Shown one piece after another: positions 9,510 through 18,867 of a stretch of 64,000 nt of DNA. Both the position numbers and the translations under genes were made by a program. Below the pieces are notes generated by a model, which had not been told where the DNA came from, ran no database searches, and worked only from the letters and a program-made list of their open reading frames with translations. Within the stretch, counting starts at the first letter, position 1, and the number at the start of each line of letters is the position of its first letter. This DNA is from Bradyrhizobium lablabi (GTDB lineage Bacteria; Pseudomonadota; Alphaproteobacteria; Rhizobiales; Xanthobacteraceae), in NCBI RefSeq assembly GCF_018131005.1, contig NZ_JAFCJK010000005.1:543228-607227 (forward strand), written 5' to 3'.

Positions 9510-11150
9510 CTACTCCGCCGCTTCCGAAACCGGTCGGAAATTCGCAAAATCCCAACCGCGTCCGGGGGCGGCATCGAGCAGGGCGCGGGTGTAGGCCTGC
9601 TGCGGATTGGTCAATATCTCTGCCGCCGGCCCCTGCTCAACGACGCGGCCATGCTGCATCACAGCGACGTCGTCGCAGATCTGTGCCGCGACGCGCAAAT
9701 CGTGGGTAATGAACAACAGCGCGATACCGAGCCGCTTCCGAATTTCGTCGAGCAGATCCAGCACCTGCGCCTGCACGGAGACGTCGAGCGCTGACACCGC
9801 CTCGTCCGCCACCAGCACATCAGGGTCAAGTGCGAGCGCCCGCGCGATCGCGATGCGCTGGCGCTGGCCGCCGGAGAACTGGTGTGGATAGCGCGAGATC
9901 GCGTCGGGTGGCAAATGGACCAGTTCGAGCAGACGGCGCGCCTTTGCGAGCGCGTCCTTGCGCGGCATGCCGTAATTGATAGGACCCTCCGCGATGCTCT
10001 CGCCGACGGTGACGCGCGGATTGAGCGAGCGGTAGGGGTCCTGGAAGATGATCTGAATCTTTTTGCGATGCGGCTGCAACAGCCGCCGCGACAATTCGGA
10101 AATTTCGCGGCCCGCCAGCCGCACGCCACCGGATGTCGGGTCGATCAGGCGGACGATGCAGCGCGCCACGGTGGATTTTCCGGAGCCGCTTTCGCCGACG
10201 ATGCCGAGCGTGCGGCCCTTGCGCAGGGTGAGGGTGACGTTCTGTGCGGCCGCGACCTCGCGGGCCTTACCGAACAGCGACCGTTCGCGATAGACCTTGG
10301 TGAGCTCGATGGCCTCCAGCACCACCGGCTCCGTCGTTTCCTCGCGCGGCGCTCGCGGCACGAGACTCGGGACCGAGGACAGGAGGTTGCGGGTGTAATC
10401 CATCTTCGGTGTACGCAGCACGTCGTCGAGCGGACCGGTCTCGACCAGGCGGCCGTGACGCATCACCGCAACGCGATCGGCGATCTCGGCGACCACCCCC
10501 ATGTCATGGGTGATGAACAGCACCGCGGTGCCGTGATCACGCTGCAGGTCGCGGATCAGGGTGAGGATTTGCTTTTGGGTCGTGACGTCGAGCGCCGTCG
10601 TCGGCTCGTCCGCAATCAGCAGCTTTGGTTCCAGCACCAGCGCCATCGCGATCATGATGCGCTGGCGCTGGCCGCCCGAGAGGCGATGAGGGTACGAGGA
10701 GAAGATGCGCTCAACATCCGGCAGCCGCACATGTTCCATCATCGCCAAAATCTTCCGGCGGCGCGCGCGGGGGTCGAGATCGGTGTGAACGCGCAGCACC
10801 TCGTCGATCTGGCGGCCGACCGGCACGACAGGATTGAGCGCGGTCATCGGCTCCTGGAAGATCATCGCCATCCGCGTGGCGCGCAATTGGCGCAGTCGCC
10901 GGTCGGTCGCGCCGAGCAACTCCTCGCCGACCAGCCTGACGCTGCCGGCGGACGGCACCAGCGCACCTTTCTGGAGCAGACCCATCACCGTCAGCGAAGT
11001 CACGGATTTGCCCGAGCCGCTCTCGCCGACAAGGCAGAGCGTTTCCTGCTCTTTCACCTGCAACGAGAGATCGTCGATGATGCGCGCGCTGCCTGCCTTC
11101 TTGCCGAGGCTCACGACGAGATTGTTGATGTCGAGGACGATATTGGTCAT
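9510..11150 (-). CDS. Dipeptide/oligopeptide ABC transporter, fused ATP-binding protein (DppD-DppF type)
   Basis: A 546-aa protein with two full ABC ATPase domains. The first has Walker A GESGSGKS (43-50), signature LSGGQRQR and Walker B LLIADEP; the second, from about residue 290, has GESGSGKST, FSGGQRQR and a VLVADEA Walker B. Each nucleotide-binding domain is followed by an oligopeptide-type C-terminal extension. It powers uptake through the DppB/DppC permeases encoded upstream. In E. coli these are two proteins; a fused form is common in rhizobia. A 150-bp inverted-repeat tract separates it from dppC. Confidence 0.93.
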   Translation of the reverse strand: MTNIVLDINNLVVSLGKKAGSARIIDDLSLQVKEQETLCLVGESGSGKSVTSLTVMGLLQKGALVPSAGSVRLVGEELLGATDRRLRQLRATRMAMIFQEPMTALNPVVPVGRQIDEVLRVHTDLDPRARRRKILAMMEHVRLPDVERIFSSYPHRLSGGQRQRIMIAMALVLEPKLLIADEPTTALDVTTQKQILTLIRDLQRDHGTAVLFITHDMGVVAEIADRVAVMRHGRLVETGPLDDVLRTPKMDYTRNLLSSVPSLVPRAPREETTEPVVLEAIELTKVYRERSLFGKAREVAAAQNVTLTLRKGRTLGIVGESGSGKSTVARCIVRLIDPTSGGVRLAGREISELSRRLLQPHRKKIQIIFQDPYRSLNPRVTVGESIAEGPINYGMPRKDALAKARRLLELVHLPPDAISRYPHQFSGGQRQRIAIARALALDPDVLVADEAVSALDVSVQAQVLDLLDEIRKRLGIALLFITHDLRVAAQICDDVAVMQHGRVVEQGPAAEILTNPQQAYTRALLDAAPGRGWDFANFRPVSEAAE

Positions 11151-11163
11151 GCGGTCTTTCTGC

Positions 11164-11285
11164 CGTCATTGCGAGCCGATGGGTCGCGCGAATGCGCGCC
11201 CGATGACAGGCTCCGCGGAAGCAATCCATCTCGCCGAGAGCGGAAAGAATGGATTGCTTCGTCGCTGTCGCTCCTCGCAATGACG
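11164..11285. repeat. 122-bp nested inverted repeat
   Basis: Outer arms CGTCATTGCGAG (11164-11175) and CTCGCAATGACG (11274-11285) are perfect complements; inner arms GAAGCAATCC (11218-11227) and GGATTGCTTC (11251-11260) are also perfect. The same inner arms occur at 43491-43530. This is an interspersed Bradyrhizobium-type intergenic repeat (family from memory). Confidence 0.75.
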
Positions 11286-11301
11286 GTTGGAATGTTTCCT
11301 C

Positions 11302-12189
11302 TCATTTTCCCTCACGCTGTTTCATGCGGGGATCGAGTGCGTCCCGGGCGGCGTCGCCGATCAGGTTGACGCTGAGGATCGCGATCGACAGCAGGAGGCC
11401 CGGCCAGAAGATCAGCGACGGCTTGATCTGAAAATACTGGCGGCCTTCGGCCATGATGTTGCCCCAGGTCGGCGTCTCCGGCGAGATGCCGGCGCCGAGG
11501 AACGACAGGATCGCTTCGGTGAGGATGGCCGAGGCGCAGACATAGGTGCCCTGCACGATCAGCGGCGCGATCGTGTTCGGCATCAGATGCCGCCACATGA
11601 TCTTGGGCAGGCTTGAGCCGACCGAGATCGCGGCCTCGACATAAGGCTCCTCACGCGCGGTCAGCACCACCGAGCGCACCAGCCGTGCCACACGCGGGAT
11701 TTCGGGGATCGTGATCGCGACCATCACGGTCCAGATGCTGGCACCGGAGAGCGATACCACCGCGATCGCGAGCAGGATGGCGGGGATCGCCATCAAGCCG
11801 TCCATCACGCGCATCATCACGGCGTCGACCCATCTGAAGAAGCCGGAGACGAGGCCAATAACAAGTCCGATGCCGATCGAGAATATCGCGGCGCCCAGCC
11901 CGACCAGCAACGAGATGCGGGCGCCGTAGATGACGCGCGACAGGAGGTCGCGGCCATAGGCATCGGTGCCGAGCAGATATTGCGCGTTGCCCGGCTTCAG
12001 CCGTTGGGCCGGAGCCAGCAGCAGCGGATCGTGGGGGGCCAGCAGCGGCGCGAAGATCGCCATCAGGATGATGAGGACGAGGCAGATCGTCGCAACCGCG
12101 ATGATCGGCGTCGCCGTGAGGAAGCCGAATCTCAGCCGGAACGGCGAGGTGACCGGGATTGATGGCTCGGGGAGGGTGTCGATCGCCAT
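11302..12189 (-). CDS. Peptide ABC transporter permease, DppC type
   Basis: A 295-aa inner-membrane protein with an N-terminal membrane segment (about 28-50), the periplasmic LGTDAYGRDLLSRVIYG motif of DppC/OppC proteins, and about five further transmembrane helices. The EAA loop that contacts the ATPase reads EEPYVEAAISVGSS. It starts 3 bp after the dppB stop. It pairs with the product of the 12193 gene to form the channel. Confidence 0.92.
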   Translation of the reverse strand: MAIDTLPEPSIPVTSPFRLRFGFLTATPIIAVATICLVLIILMAIFAPLLAPHDPLLLAPAQRLKPGNAQYLLGTDAYGRDLLSRVIYGARISLLVGLGAAIFSIGIGLVIGLVSGFFRWVDAVMMRVMDGLMAIPAILLAIAVVSLSGASIWTVMVAITIPEIPRVARLVRSVVLTAREEPYVEAAISVGSSLPKIMWRHLMPNTIAPLIVQGTYVCASAILTEAILSFLGAGISPETPTWGNIMAEGRQYFQIKPSLIFWPGLLLSIAILSVNLIGDAARDALDPRMKQREGK

Positions 12190-12192
12190 CGT

Positions 12193-13134
12193 TCAGTACC
12201 GGATACGAGGATCAAGCAGGGTGTAGGCGAGGTCGATCAGCAGGTTGACCGCGACATAGACGCCCGACGTCAAAAGGATCATCGCCTGGATCACGGGATA
12301 GTCGCGCGCCAACACCGCATCGACGGTGAGGCGCCCGATACCCGGCAAATTGAACACGCTCTCGGTGACGACGACGCCGGAGATCAGCAGCGCAAAGCCT
12401 GTGCCGATCACGGTGACGACCGGAACGGCGGCGTTGCGCAGCGCGTGGCGCAGCAGAACGCCGCTCTCGCTGATGCCCTTGGCGCGGGCGGTGCGAACAT
12501 AGTCCTCGCCGAGCACGTCCAGCATCGAGGCCCGCGTCATGCGCGCGATCAGCGCCACATAGATGAAGGACAGCGTGCATGTCGGCAGGATGATGCGCTC
12601 GAAGAACGGGCCGAAGCCGGCCGTGATGCTCTTGAAGCCCTGCACCGGCACCCAGCGCAGGTCGATCGCGAAGATCTGGATCAGCACATAGCCGATCACG
12701 AATACCGGCACGGAGAAGCCGAGCACCGACAGCCCCATCACGAAGCGGTCGATCCAGGTGCCGTGCTTCCACGCCGCGATCACGCCGAGCGGTACCGCGA
12801 CCAGGATCGAGAGGATAATGGTGGCCAGTGCGATGGAAATTGAGGGCTCAAGGCGAGGGCCGATCATCTCAAGGATCGGCTTGTTCGAGATCAGCGAGAC
12901 GCCGAGATCGCCGTGCAGCAGCTTGACGATCCAGGTGTAGAACTGAATGTAGATCGGCTCATTGAGACCGAGCGAGGTGCGGATGCGCTCGAGCTGCTCG
13001 GGCGTTGCGTTGTCGCCGGCGAGGATCGCCGCGGGATCGCCTGGCGTCAGCCGCAGCAGCAGGAACACGAACAGCGCGACCACGCCCATGACGGGGATGG
13101 CGGCGAGGATGCGGCGAATGAGATAGCCAAGCAA
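12193..13134 (-). CDS. Peptide ABC transporter permease, DppB type
   Basis: A 313-aa inner-membrane protein beginning MLGYLIRRILAAIPVMG, the standard DppB/OppB start. It contains RLTPGDPA, six predicted transmembrane helices, and the EAA-like loop EDYVRTARAKGISE. It is the first transporter gene in the operon, 213 bp downstream of the CPG2-like peptidase gene on the same strand. Confidence 0.92.
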   Translation of the reverse strand: MLGYLIRRILAAIPVMGVVALFVFLLLRLTPGDPAAILAGDNATPEQLERIRTSLGLNEPIYIQFYTWIVKLLHGDLGVSLISNKPILEMIGPRLEPSISIALATIILSILVAVPLGVIAAWKHGTWIDRFVMGLSVLGFSVPVFVIGYVLIQIFAIDLRWVPVQGFKSITAGFGPFFERIILPTCTLSFIYVALIARMTRASMLDVLGEDYVRTARAKGISESGVLLRHALRNAAVPVVTVIGTGFALLISGVVVTESVFNLPGIGRLTVDAVLARDYPVIQAMILLTSGVYVAVNLLIDLAYTLLDPRIRY

Positions 13135-13347
13135 ATTGGATCCGTTGGATTGTGGTGTGGTCTATGGTGTCCGCAAATGTCTTGGAGACGGTAACACTTG
13201 AGCAAGTCCCGTGCCACCGGAGCCGCGTTTTTTGCGTTGCAGCTAGGCGCCCGGGCAGGAATTGATCTCCGGCCCATTGCGAGCGGCGCAAAGTGGGTAC
13301 GTGTGGAAGCATGGATACTTCGTCGCCACCTCCAAATGACGACGTGC

Positions 13348-14478
13348 CTATTCCAATGTTGCCAGAAGTCCCGCCATCAGCCGGCCGCGTTCGGCGAGGC
13401 TGTCTACCTCGATATGCTCGTTCAGCGTGTGCGCATCGGCGCCGCGCACGCCGAGGCCGTCGAGTGTGGGGACGCCCATCGCACCGGTGAAATTGCCGTC
13501 CGAACCGCCGCCTGCGCTGCCATGCGGCAGGTCGAGGCCCATGTCGCGGGCGAGACCCTCGGCCTTTTCATACAACGCCATGGTGCCAGCGCCCGGTTCC
13601 CAGACCGGACGGGTGACGCCCCGCGCCACCTTGAAGGTGACGTCGTTGGCCGTGCCCGATAGCGCCAGCATCCGTTCGACCCCGCGATCGAGATCGGCCT
13701 GGCGCTTGGCCATGCTGAGCGCTTCGCCGGTGCAGGTCGTGGCAACGCAATTGACCCATTGGCCGCCGTGCACGATGCCGACCGAGAAGGTGCAGTCCTC
13801 AGTGGTCATACCGTCGATGGCGAGGATCTGCCGCGCCATCTCGCGGATCGCGGAACGGCCGGAAGAAAGCGTTGCGCCGGCATGGCTCGGCTTGCCGGTC
13901 GCTTCCAGATTGAAGCGGGCGATCGCGTAGCGTCCGGTGACGACGCCGTTGTTTGGCCGGCCCGGTTCCGGCACCAGCACATATTTGTTGCGTGCGGCCT
14001 CGGCCTCGATGATGTCGCGCGTCGATGGCGTACCGACCTCCTCGTCGGGCGTGAACAGCACGGTGATCGGCAGCGGGGTGATGAAGGATGCACGTGCCAA
14101 TTGCCTGATCGCCTCGAGCGACAAGTAGTTGCCGCCCTTCATGTCGAAGATGCCGGGGCCGAAGCATTTGTTGCCTTCGCGCCGCCATTTCAGCTTCTCG
14201 ATGGTGCCGACCGGATGCACCGTGTCCATGTGGCCTGCTATCAGGATGCCGGGCTGGCCCTGTTTGGGATGCGGAAAGCGCGCGCGCACGCAGCCGGCAA
14301 AGCCCTGCCGGCCGGCGATGCGCTCGATCGTCGCACCCATGATCGCCATCTCGCGCGCGGCGAGGTCGAGCATGCGCTCGACCGCGCCAGCATCCCAGGT
14401 CGGGCTTTCGCATTCCACCCAGCCGCGCAGGCCCTGCAGCATCGCATCGGAATCAAAGGGAAGGTTGGCTGGGTTCAT
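13348..14478 (-). CDS. M20 carboxypeptidase G2-like metallopeptidase
   Basis: A 376-aa protein with the CPG2/ArgE dinuclear zinc site: AGHMDTVHPVG (His83, Asp85), GPGIFDMKGG (Asp112 bridging) and TPDEEVGT (catalytic Glu146, Glu147). An insertion-type dimerisation domain lies in the middle. It hydrolyses C-terminal glutamate or similar amide bonds. No signal peptide is seen. The ATG at 14478 matches the family start and is preceded by a purine-rich GAGAGGAA. Head-to-head with the peptide-binding protein at 14742; the 263-bp gap probably holds both promoters. Confidence 0.87.
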   Translation of the reverse strand: MNPANLPFDSDAMLQGLRGWVECESPTWDAGAVERMLDLAAREMAIMGATIERIAGRQGFAGCVRARFPHPKQGQPGILIAGHMDTVHPVGTIEKLKWRREGNKCFGPGIFDMKGGNYLSLEAIRQLARASFITPLPITVLFTPDEEVGTPSTRDIIEAEAARNKYVLVPEPGRPNNGVVTGRYAIARFNLEATGKPSHAGATLSSGRSAIREMARQILAIDGMTTEDCTFSVGIVHGGQWVNCVATTCTGEALSMAKRQADLDRGVERMLALSGTANDVTFKVARGVTRPVWEPGAGTMALYEKAEGLARDMGLDLPHGSAGGGSDGNFTGAMGVPTLDGLGVRGADAHTLNEHIEVDSLAERGRLMAGLLATLE

Positions 14479-14741
14479 GGATTCCTCTCTCGCATTGTCC
14501 GGCGCGCCCGTATCGCGCGCCCTTACGAAAGTCGCTAAGGGAGATTTTGTAAAGTCGAATACTGACCTTGCCCATCGTTCATTTGCATACATTCGATCTC
14601 GGCCAAAATCGATTGACGCGCTGCGCGCTTGATGCAAGTCTCGATTTCACAGGCCCTGCAGCATGTTAGTCCGCCTAAATAACGAACCATATGCATAGCG
14701 AATAAGCCGGCTTTGGCCAGTTTGACGTCAGGAGAGATCGA

Positions 14742-16340
14742 ATGTTCCACATCTCGCGTTGGCAGCGTCGCTCGGCGGCCGCCGCGCTCACCGCAATAGC
14801 GCTGTCGTTCGCACCCCAGGCGATGGCCGCGGGCAAGACGATCACCGCGGTGATGCATTCGGATTTGCGGATCATCGATCCGATCTTCACCACCGCCTAT
14901 ATCAGCCGCGACCATGGTTACATGGTCTACGACACGCTGCTCGCGACGGACTCCAACTTCAAGATCCAGCCGCAGATGGCGGACTGGAAAATCTCCGATG
15001 ACAAGCTGACCTATACTTTCACGCTGCGCGACGGCTTGAAGTGGCATGACGGCGCCCCGGTGACGGCCGAAGACTGCGTCGCCTCGCTGAGGCGCTGGGG
15101 CAAGGCCGATGGCATGGGCCAGAAGCTGATGGATTTTGTCGCGAGCCTGGAGGCGACCGACGCCAAGACCATTACGCTGAAGCTGAAGGAGCCCTACGGC
15201 CTCGTGCTGGACTCGATCGGCAAGCCGTCCTCGCGCGTCGCCTTCATGATGCCGAAGCGCCTCGCCGAGACGCCGCCGGACAAGCAGATCCCGGAGCAGA
15301 TCGGCTCCGGCCCCTTCAAGTTCGTGCAGTCCGAATTCCAGCCCGGCGTGAAGGCGGTCTACGAGAAGAACACGGACTACGTGCCGCGCAAGGAGCCGGC
15401 GAGTTGGACTTCGGGCGGTAAGGTCGTCAAGGTCGACCGCGTCGAATGGATCACGATGCCGGATGCGCAGACCGCGGTGAACGCGCTGCAGTCCGGTGAC
15501 ATCGACTTCATGGAGAACCCGTCCTTCGAGCTGCTGCCGATCCTCGAAGGCAACGCGGACCTAAAGGTCGAGACGCTCAACAAGTTCGGTTTTCAGACGC
15601 TGGGCCGCATGAACTTCCTCTATCCGCCCTTTGATAATCCCAAGGTCCGCCGCGCCGCGCTGCTTGCCGTCAATCAGAAGGACGTGCTCGATGCGCTGGT
15701 CGGCAACCCCAAATACTACAAGACCTGCGTCGCATTCTTCATCTGCGATACGCCGTTTGCGACCGACGTCGGCGGCGACAGCCTGTTGAAGGGCGGCAGC
15801 GCGGCCGACGCCAAGAAGGCGCTCGCCGAGTCTGGCTATGACGGCACGCCCGTTGTGATCATGGCGCCGGGTGACGTGGTGACCCTGAAGGCGCAGCCGG
15901 TCGTCGTGGCCCAGCAACTGCGCAACGCTGGCTTCAAGGTCGATCTGCAGGCGACCGACTGGCAGACGGTCGTGAGCCGCCGCGCCAGCCAGAAGCCGCC
16001 GAAGGAGGGCGGCTGGAACATGTTCTTCACCAACTGGGTCAGCGCCGACGTATCGAACCCGATCGCCAACGTCTCAATCGGCGGACAGGGCAAGAACGGC
16101 GGCTGGTTCGGCTGGGCGGAGAACGCCAAGATCGAGCAGCTCAAGGACGCCTTCGTGCGCGCGCCCTCGCTCGACGAGCAGAAGAAGATCGCCGCCGACA
16201 TCCAGAAGGAAGCCTATGACCAGGTGATCTACATCCCGCTCGGCCAATACCAGGCCCCGAGCGTATGGCGGAAGTCGCTGACGGGCGTGCTCGATGGCCC
16301 GGCGACGCCGATCTTCTGGAATATCGACAAGTCCGAGTAG
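14742..16340 (+). CDS. Peptide ABC transporter substrate-binding protein (SBP family 5)
   Basis: A 532-aa protein with a Sec signal peptide (Arg-rich start, hydrophobic core, AMA-AG cleavage near residue 29). The mature region has the SBP_5 fold motifs LTYTFTLRDGLKWHDG (about 88-103) and ADYVPRK-like loops. It captures peptides in the periplasm for the DppBC-DF transporter encoded on the opposite strand. A GGAGA Shine-Dalgarno precedes the ATG. A hairpin terminator follows. Confidence 0.92.
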   Translation: MFHISRWQRRSAAAALTAIALSFAPQAMAAGKTITAVMHSDLRIIDPIFTTAYISRDHGYMVYDTLLATDSNFKIQPQMADWKISDDKLTYTFTLRDGLKWHDGAPVTAEDCVASLRRWGKADGMGQKLMDFVASLEATDAKTITLKLKEPYGLVLDSIGKPSSRVAFMMPKRLAETPPDKQIPEQIGSGPFKFVQSEFQPGVKAVYEKNTDYVPRKEPASWTSGGKVVKVDRVEWITMPDAQTAVNALQSGDIDFMENPSFELLPILEGNADLKVETLNKFGFQTLGRMNFLYPPFDNPKVRRAALLAVNQKDVLDALVGNPKYYKTCVAFFICDTPFATDVGGDSLLKGGSAADAKKALAESGYDGTPVVIMAPGDVVTLKAQPVVVAQQLRNAGFKVDLQATDWQTVVSRRASQKPPKEGGWNMFFTNWVSADVSNPIANVSIGGQGKNGGWFGWAENAKIEQLKDAFVRAPSLDEQKKIAADIQKEAYDQVIYIPLGQYQAPSVWRKSLTGVLDGPATPIFWNIDKSE

Positions 16341-16375
16341 GGGACGCGATCGGAGACGTTTCGAATGTGCTCATG

Positions 16376-16400
16376 ATGGCCGGGGCAAAGCTCCGGCCAT
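16376..16400 (+). terminator. Rho-independent-like terminator after the SBP gene
   Basis: ATGGCCGGGGC / GCTCCGGCCAT arms around AAA form a strong stem-loop, followed by TTCGCTTT. It lies 35 bp after the stop codon at 16340. Confidence 0.65.
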
Positions 16401-16444
16401 TTCGCTTTGAGGCGATTAGCGGCCGCCGTGCAAGACGGTCCTGG

Positions 16445-16696
16445 CTAATTCGCGCCGGTCGGTTTGGCCGCGCTGCCAGCCGACTGGCTCGTGATCTCCA
16501 TCATTCCGTTGTTTGCGCTGCCTGTCCATGCAAGCGTGCCCGCCGCCAGAAAGACCACGGCGTAAAAAGTGATCGCGCCGCGGACCCATCGCCGATAGAT
16601 CGCGCGTTCCTGAGTTGCGTCACGGAATCTCTGCGTCTTCGATCCGTTGCTGAAATGAGCAGCATCGTGATCCTGCTCGATCATCATGATCTCCAT
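16445..16696 (-). CDS. Small single-pass membrane protein
   Basis: An 83-aa protein with an acidic/hydrophilic N-terminus and one transmembrane helix (GAITFYAVVFLAAGTLAW, about 40-57). No family recognised. Several in-frame ATGs (MEIMM) make the exact start uncertain. It is followed upstream by another small membrane protein on the same strand. Confidence 0.5.
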   Translation of the reverse strand: MEIMMIEQDHDAAHFSNGSKTQRFRDATQERAIYRRWVRGAITFYAVVFLAAGTLAWTGSANNGMMEITSQSAGSAAKPTGAN

Positions 16697-16723
16697 CAGC
16701 CCTTTGGCGATACCGGTCGGGTC

Positions 16724-16897
16724 TTACGGACACGCCGTCGCCGACGCGAACTCGCCAAGCGCCATACCTGGCGATGTCGAGGCCCAATACAGTGCGAGCA
16801 GCAGGAGCGTCGCGGCCATGACGTAGGCAAGTATGATCGACGCGTCACAGTCACCCGCTTTGCCGCGGGTCATCTGATTGAGATCGGTAACGGCCAT
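16724..16897 (-). CDS. Small membrane protein of unknown function
   Basis: A 57-aa frame starting MAVTDLNQMTRGKAGDCDA, with one transmembrane helix (about 22-42). The ATG at 16897 was chosen because upstream codons lack any hydrophobic or conserved pattern. Same strand and 27 bp upstream of the 83-aa membrane protein, so the two may be co-transcribed. Function unknown. Confidence 0.4.
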   Translation of the reverse strand: MAVTDLNQMTRGKAGDCDASIILAYVMAATLLLLALYWASTSPGMALGEFASATACP

Positions 16898-17179
16898 GGG
16901 TCTAATCTCCAATCGAAATATATATTGGGATATAACGGCGCGAAATATGCACACGTGGCCCGCACCGAAGTTACGACGCGGGGCGGTTGCGGTCTGTGAA
17001 CGAGGCCACAGCCGCCGGACACAATGAGGTGATGCGAGGGTGCAATCCCGCGCGACCACTTGCGAATCCCTGTTGTACAACCCCTGAGCGAGGCATCCAA
17101 CTTGCCTGAAACGTCCGCAAGCTCTATGTCAGGTTGCGCCCCAATGTGGCCGCATGATTCAGGGACTCGCGGCAACTCC

Positions 17180-17467
17180 ATGGCCGAAGACCGTATGAAG
17201 CCCGCGCCGATGGGTGGGCAACACCTGTCGCCGACGAAGGAGCGGCGCAGCATGCCGCGCCGTCGCGTGCTGAAGACAGGAACCATCGAGTTCGGCAGCG
17301 AGCCGATCCCATGCATCGTCCGGAGCCTCTCGGCGGAGGGGGCCCGCATTGAGGTCAACTCGCCGCTATGGTTCCCCGATCGCTTCGTCCTCGCCATCGA
17401 TGGCGAACGGCGATCCTGCCGGATCGTGTGGAAGAAGGAGAAGAGGCTGGGATTGGCGTTCGAATGA
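17180..17467 (+). CDS. PilZ-domain protein
   Basis: A 95-aa protein with ERRSMPRRRVLKTG (the RxxxR-type c-di-GMP-binding segment, about 21-34) and a later SAEGARIEV strand, corresponding to the D/N-x-S-x-x-G motif (here SLSAEGA, so the Asp/Asn is replaced). PilZ domains bind cyclic di-GMP and control motility or exopolysaccharide. The start at 17180 is preferred because homology begins after it. It is the last chromosomal gene before the tRNA fragment. Confidence 0.75.
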   Translation: MAEDRMKPAPMGGQHLSPTKERRSMPRRRVLKTGTIEFGSEPIPCIVRSLSAEGARIEVNSPLWFPDRFVLAIDGERRSCRIVWKKEKRLGLAFE

Positions 17468-17550
17468 TGCGCGGGGCGCGCCCGGTGCCGGCAGCAGGCG
17501 GCCAGAAGTCAGCCTGGGTCGGTCGAAGCTCGCAAGTTTCCGATTGCGCG

Positions 17551-17607
17551 TGGTGCGGGCGGTGGGACTCGAACCCACACGACGTTGCCATCGAGGGATT
17601 TTAAGTC
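17551..17607 (-). other. tRNA-Leu(UAA) 3' fragment, probable attachment site (attL)
   Basis: Read on the minus strand, the segment runs from the anticodon loop (ACTTAAAA, anticodon UAA) through a long variable arm (TCGATGGCAACG) and T-arm (GGGTTCGAGTCCC) to a 3' CCA. The 5' half is absent: bases before the loop (AAAGA) cannot pair with the 3' anticodon stem. This is the displaced 3' end left when an element integrates into a tRNA gene, 190 bp from an integrase gene. No second copy was seen elsewhere in the window. Confidence 0.8.
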
Positions 17608-17796
17608 TTTTTCGAGCATTTTCGGTCGCTCAACTATTTCAATGGCTTGCCGTAAGAAATTCAAGTTATGCCAATGGCTTAACCCCGTTTCGAGGCCTTC
17701 TCGTGCACCCTTCGCTTGCCTTCCAAAATCGGTTAACTTACGTTTCATATGTTGACTTTTTGTTGACCGTTTTAAGGGGACAACCGAGGGACTTTC

Positions 17797-18867
17797 ATGC
17801 CCGAGCGCCTCACCGACCGCGGCATTGCCGCCCTCAAACCATCCGAAACATCCGTCCTGCTCTTCGACAGCAAGGTGTCTGGTCTCGCCCTCCGCGTCTA
17901 TCCGACCGGGCGCAAGGTTTTCGTTTTCGACTGGCGCGATAACGGGCGGCAGCGCCGAGTCACGATCGGTCAGTACCCTGCCTGGACGATCGGCAAGGCA
18001 CGCACCCACGCCAGCCGCCTCCGGCGCAAGGCCGATGTGGGCGAAACCATCACGCCCGGGCGCGGCAGCCGTGTCGTCGACCTGATCGAGGAGTGGCGCA
18101 CCGTCGTCAAGCTCACCCGCAGGCCGAGCACCGCAAAAAGCTATTGCCGCCTGATCGACAGTCACATCCTGCCGCATTTCGGCAAGGGCGAGCCGAAGGG
18201 GATCACTCGCAACGCCATCGAGACTTGGCATGGCGAAATTGCGAAGCGCACGCCCTATGAGGCCAACCGCGCACTTGCGGTTCTGTCGGCTTTCCTGTCT
18301 TGGCTGGAGAACGACCACAAGATCGACCGGAATCCGGCCAAGGGTGTGAAGCGCCGCTCCGAAGACCAGCGGCATATCTTTCTGGATGCGGACGAGATCG
18401 AGACCGCGCACAGAGCCTTGAGCGGCGATAACGACCGCTCCTCGGGCCTCGCGCTGCGACTCGCCTTGTTAACCGGCGCACGTATCGGCGAGGTGTTGCT
18501 GCTCGAAGCAGCCCAGATCGACGCCAAGCGCCGGATATGGATCAAACCCTCCGCGCACACTAAGCAGAAAAAATCACACATCGTGCCCCTGCAGGTCGAA
18601 GCGCTCGCCCTTGCCAAGGAAATCCTGCGCATCGGCTTGCCGGATTATGACGCCTGCCGCCGCGCGTGGTCGCGGGCCCGGAAGATCGTCGGCCGCGAGG
18701 ATGTTCGGATCCACGATCTGCGGCATTCCCGCGCCTCGGCACTGGCCCGCAACGGCGCCAGCCTGCCGCAGATCGGAAGGGTGCTCGGCCACACCGCGCC
18801 GGCGACCACGCAGCGCTATGCGCATCTGGTGGCGACCGATTTGGTCGATCTGATCGAGCGTTCGTAA
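17797..18867 (+). CDS. Tyrosine-type site-specific integrase
   Basis: A 356-aa integrase with an N-terminal arm-binding DUF4102-like domain (about 1-85), SAM-like core-binding domain (about 90-185) and catalytic domain. The catalytic residues are visible: Arg229 (TGARIGEV), His306 and Arg309 (IHDLRHS), His332 (LGHT) and nucleophile Tyr341 (TTQRYAHL). Located beside the tRNA-Leu fragment and reading inward, it is the likely enzyme that inserted the element. Its stop overlaps the next ATG (TAATG). Confidence 0.95.
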   Translation: MPERLTDRGIAALKPSETSVLLFDSKVSGLALRVYPTGRKVFVFDWRDNGRQRRVTIGQYPAWTIGKARTHASRLRRKADVGETITPGRGSRVVDLIEEWRTVVKLTRRPSTAKSYCRLIDSHILPHFGKGEPKGITRNAIETWHGEIAKRTPYEANRALAVLSAFLSWLENDHKIDRNPAKGVKRRSEDQRHIFLDADEIETAHRALSGDNDRSSGLALRLALLTGARIGEVLLLEAAQIDAKRRIWIKPSAHTKQKKSHIVPLQVEALALAKEILRIGLPDYDACRRAWSRARKIVGREDVRIHDLRHSRASALARNGASLPQIGRVLGHTAPATTQRYAHLVATDLVDLIERS

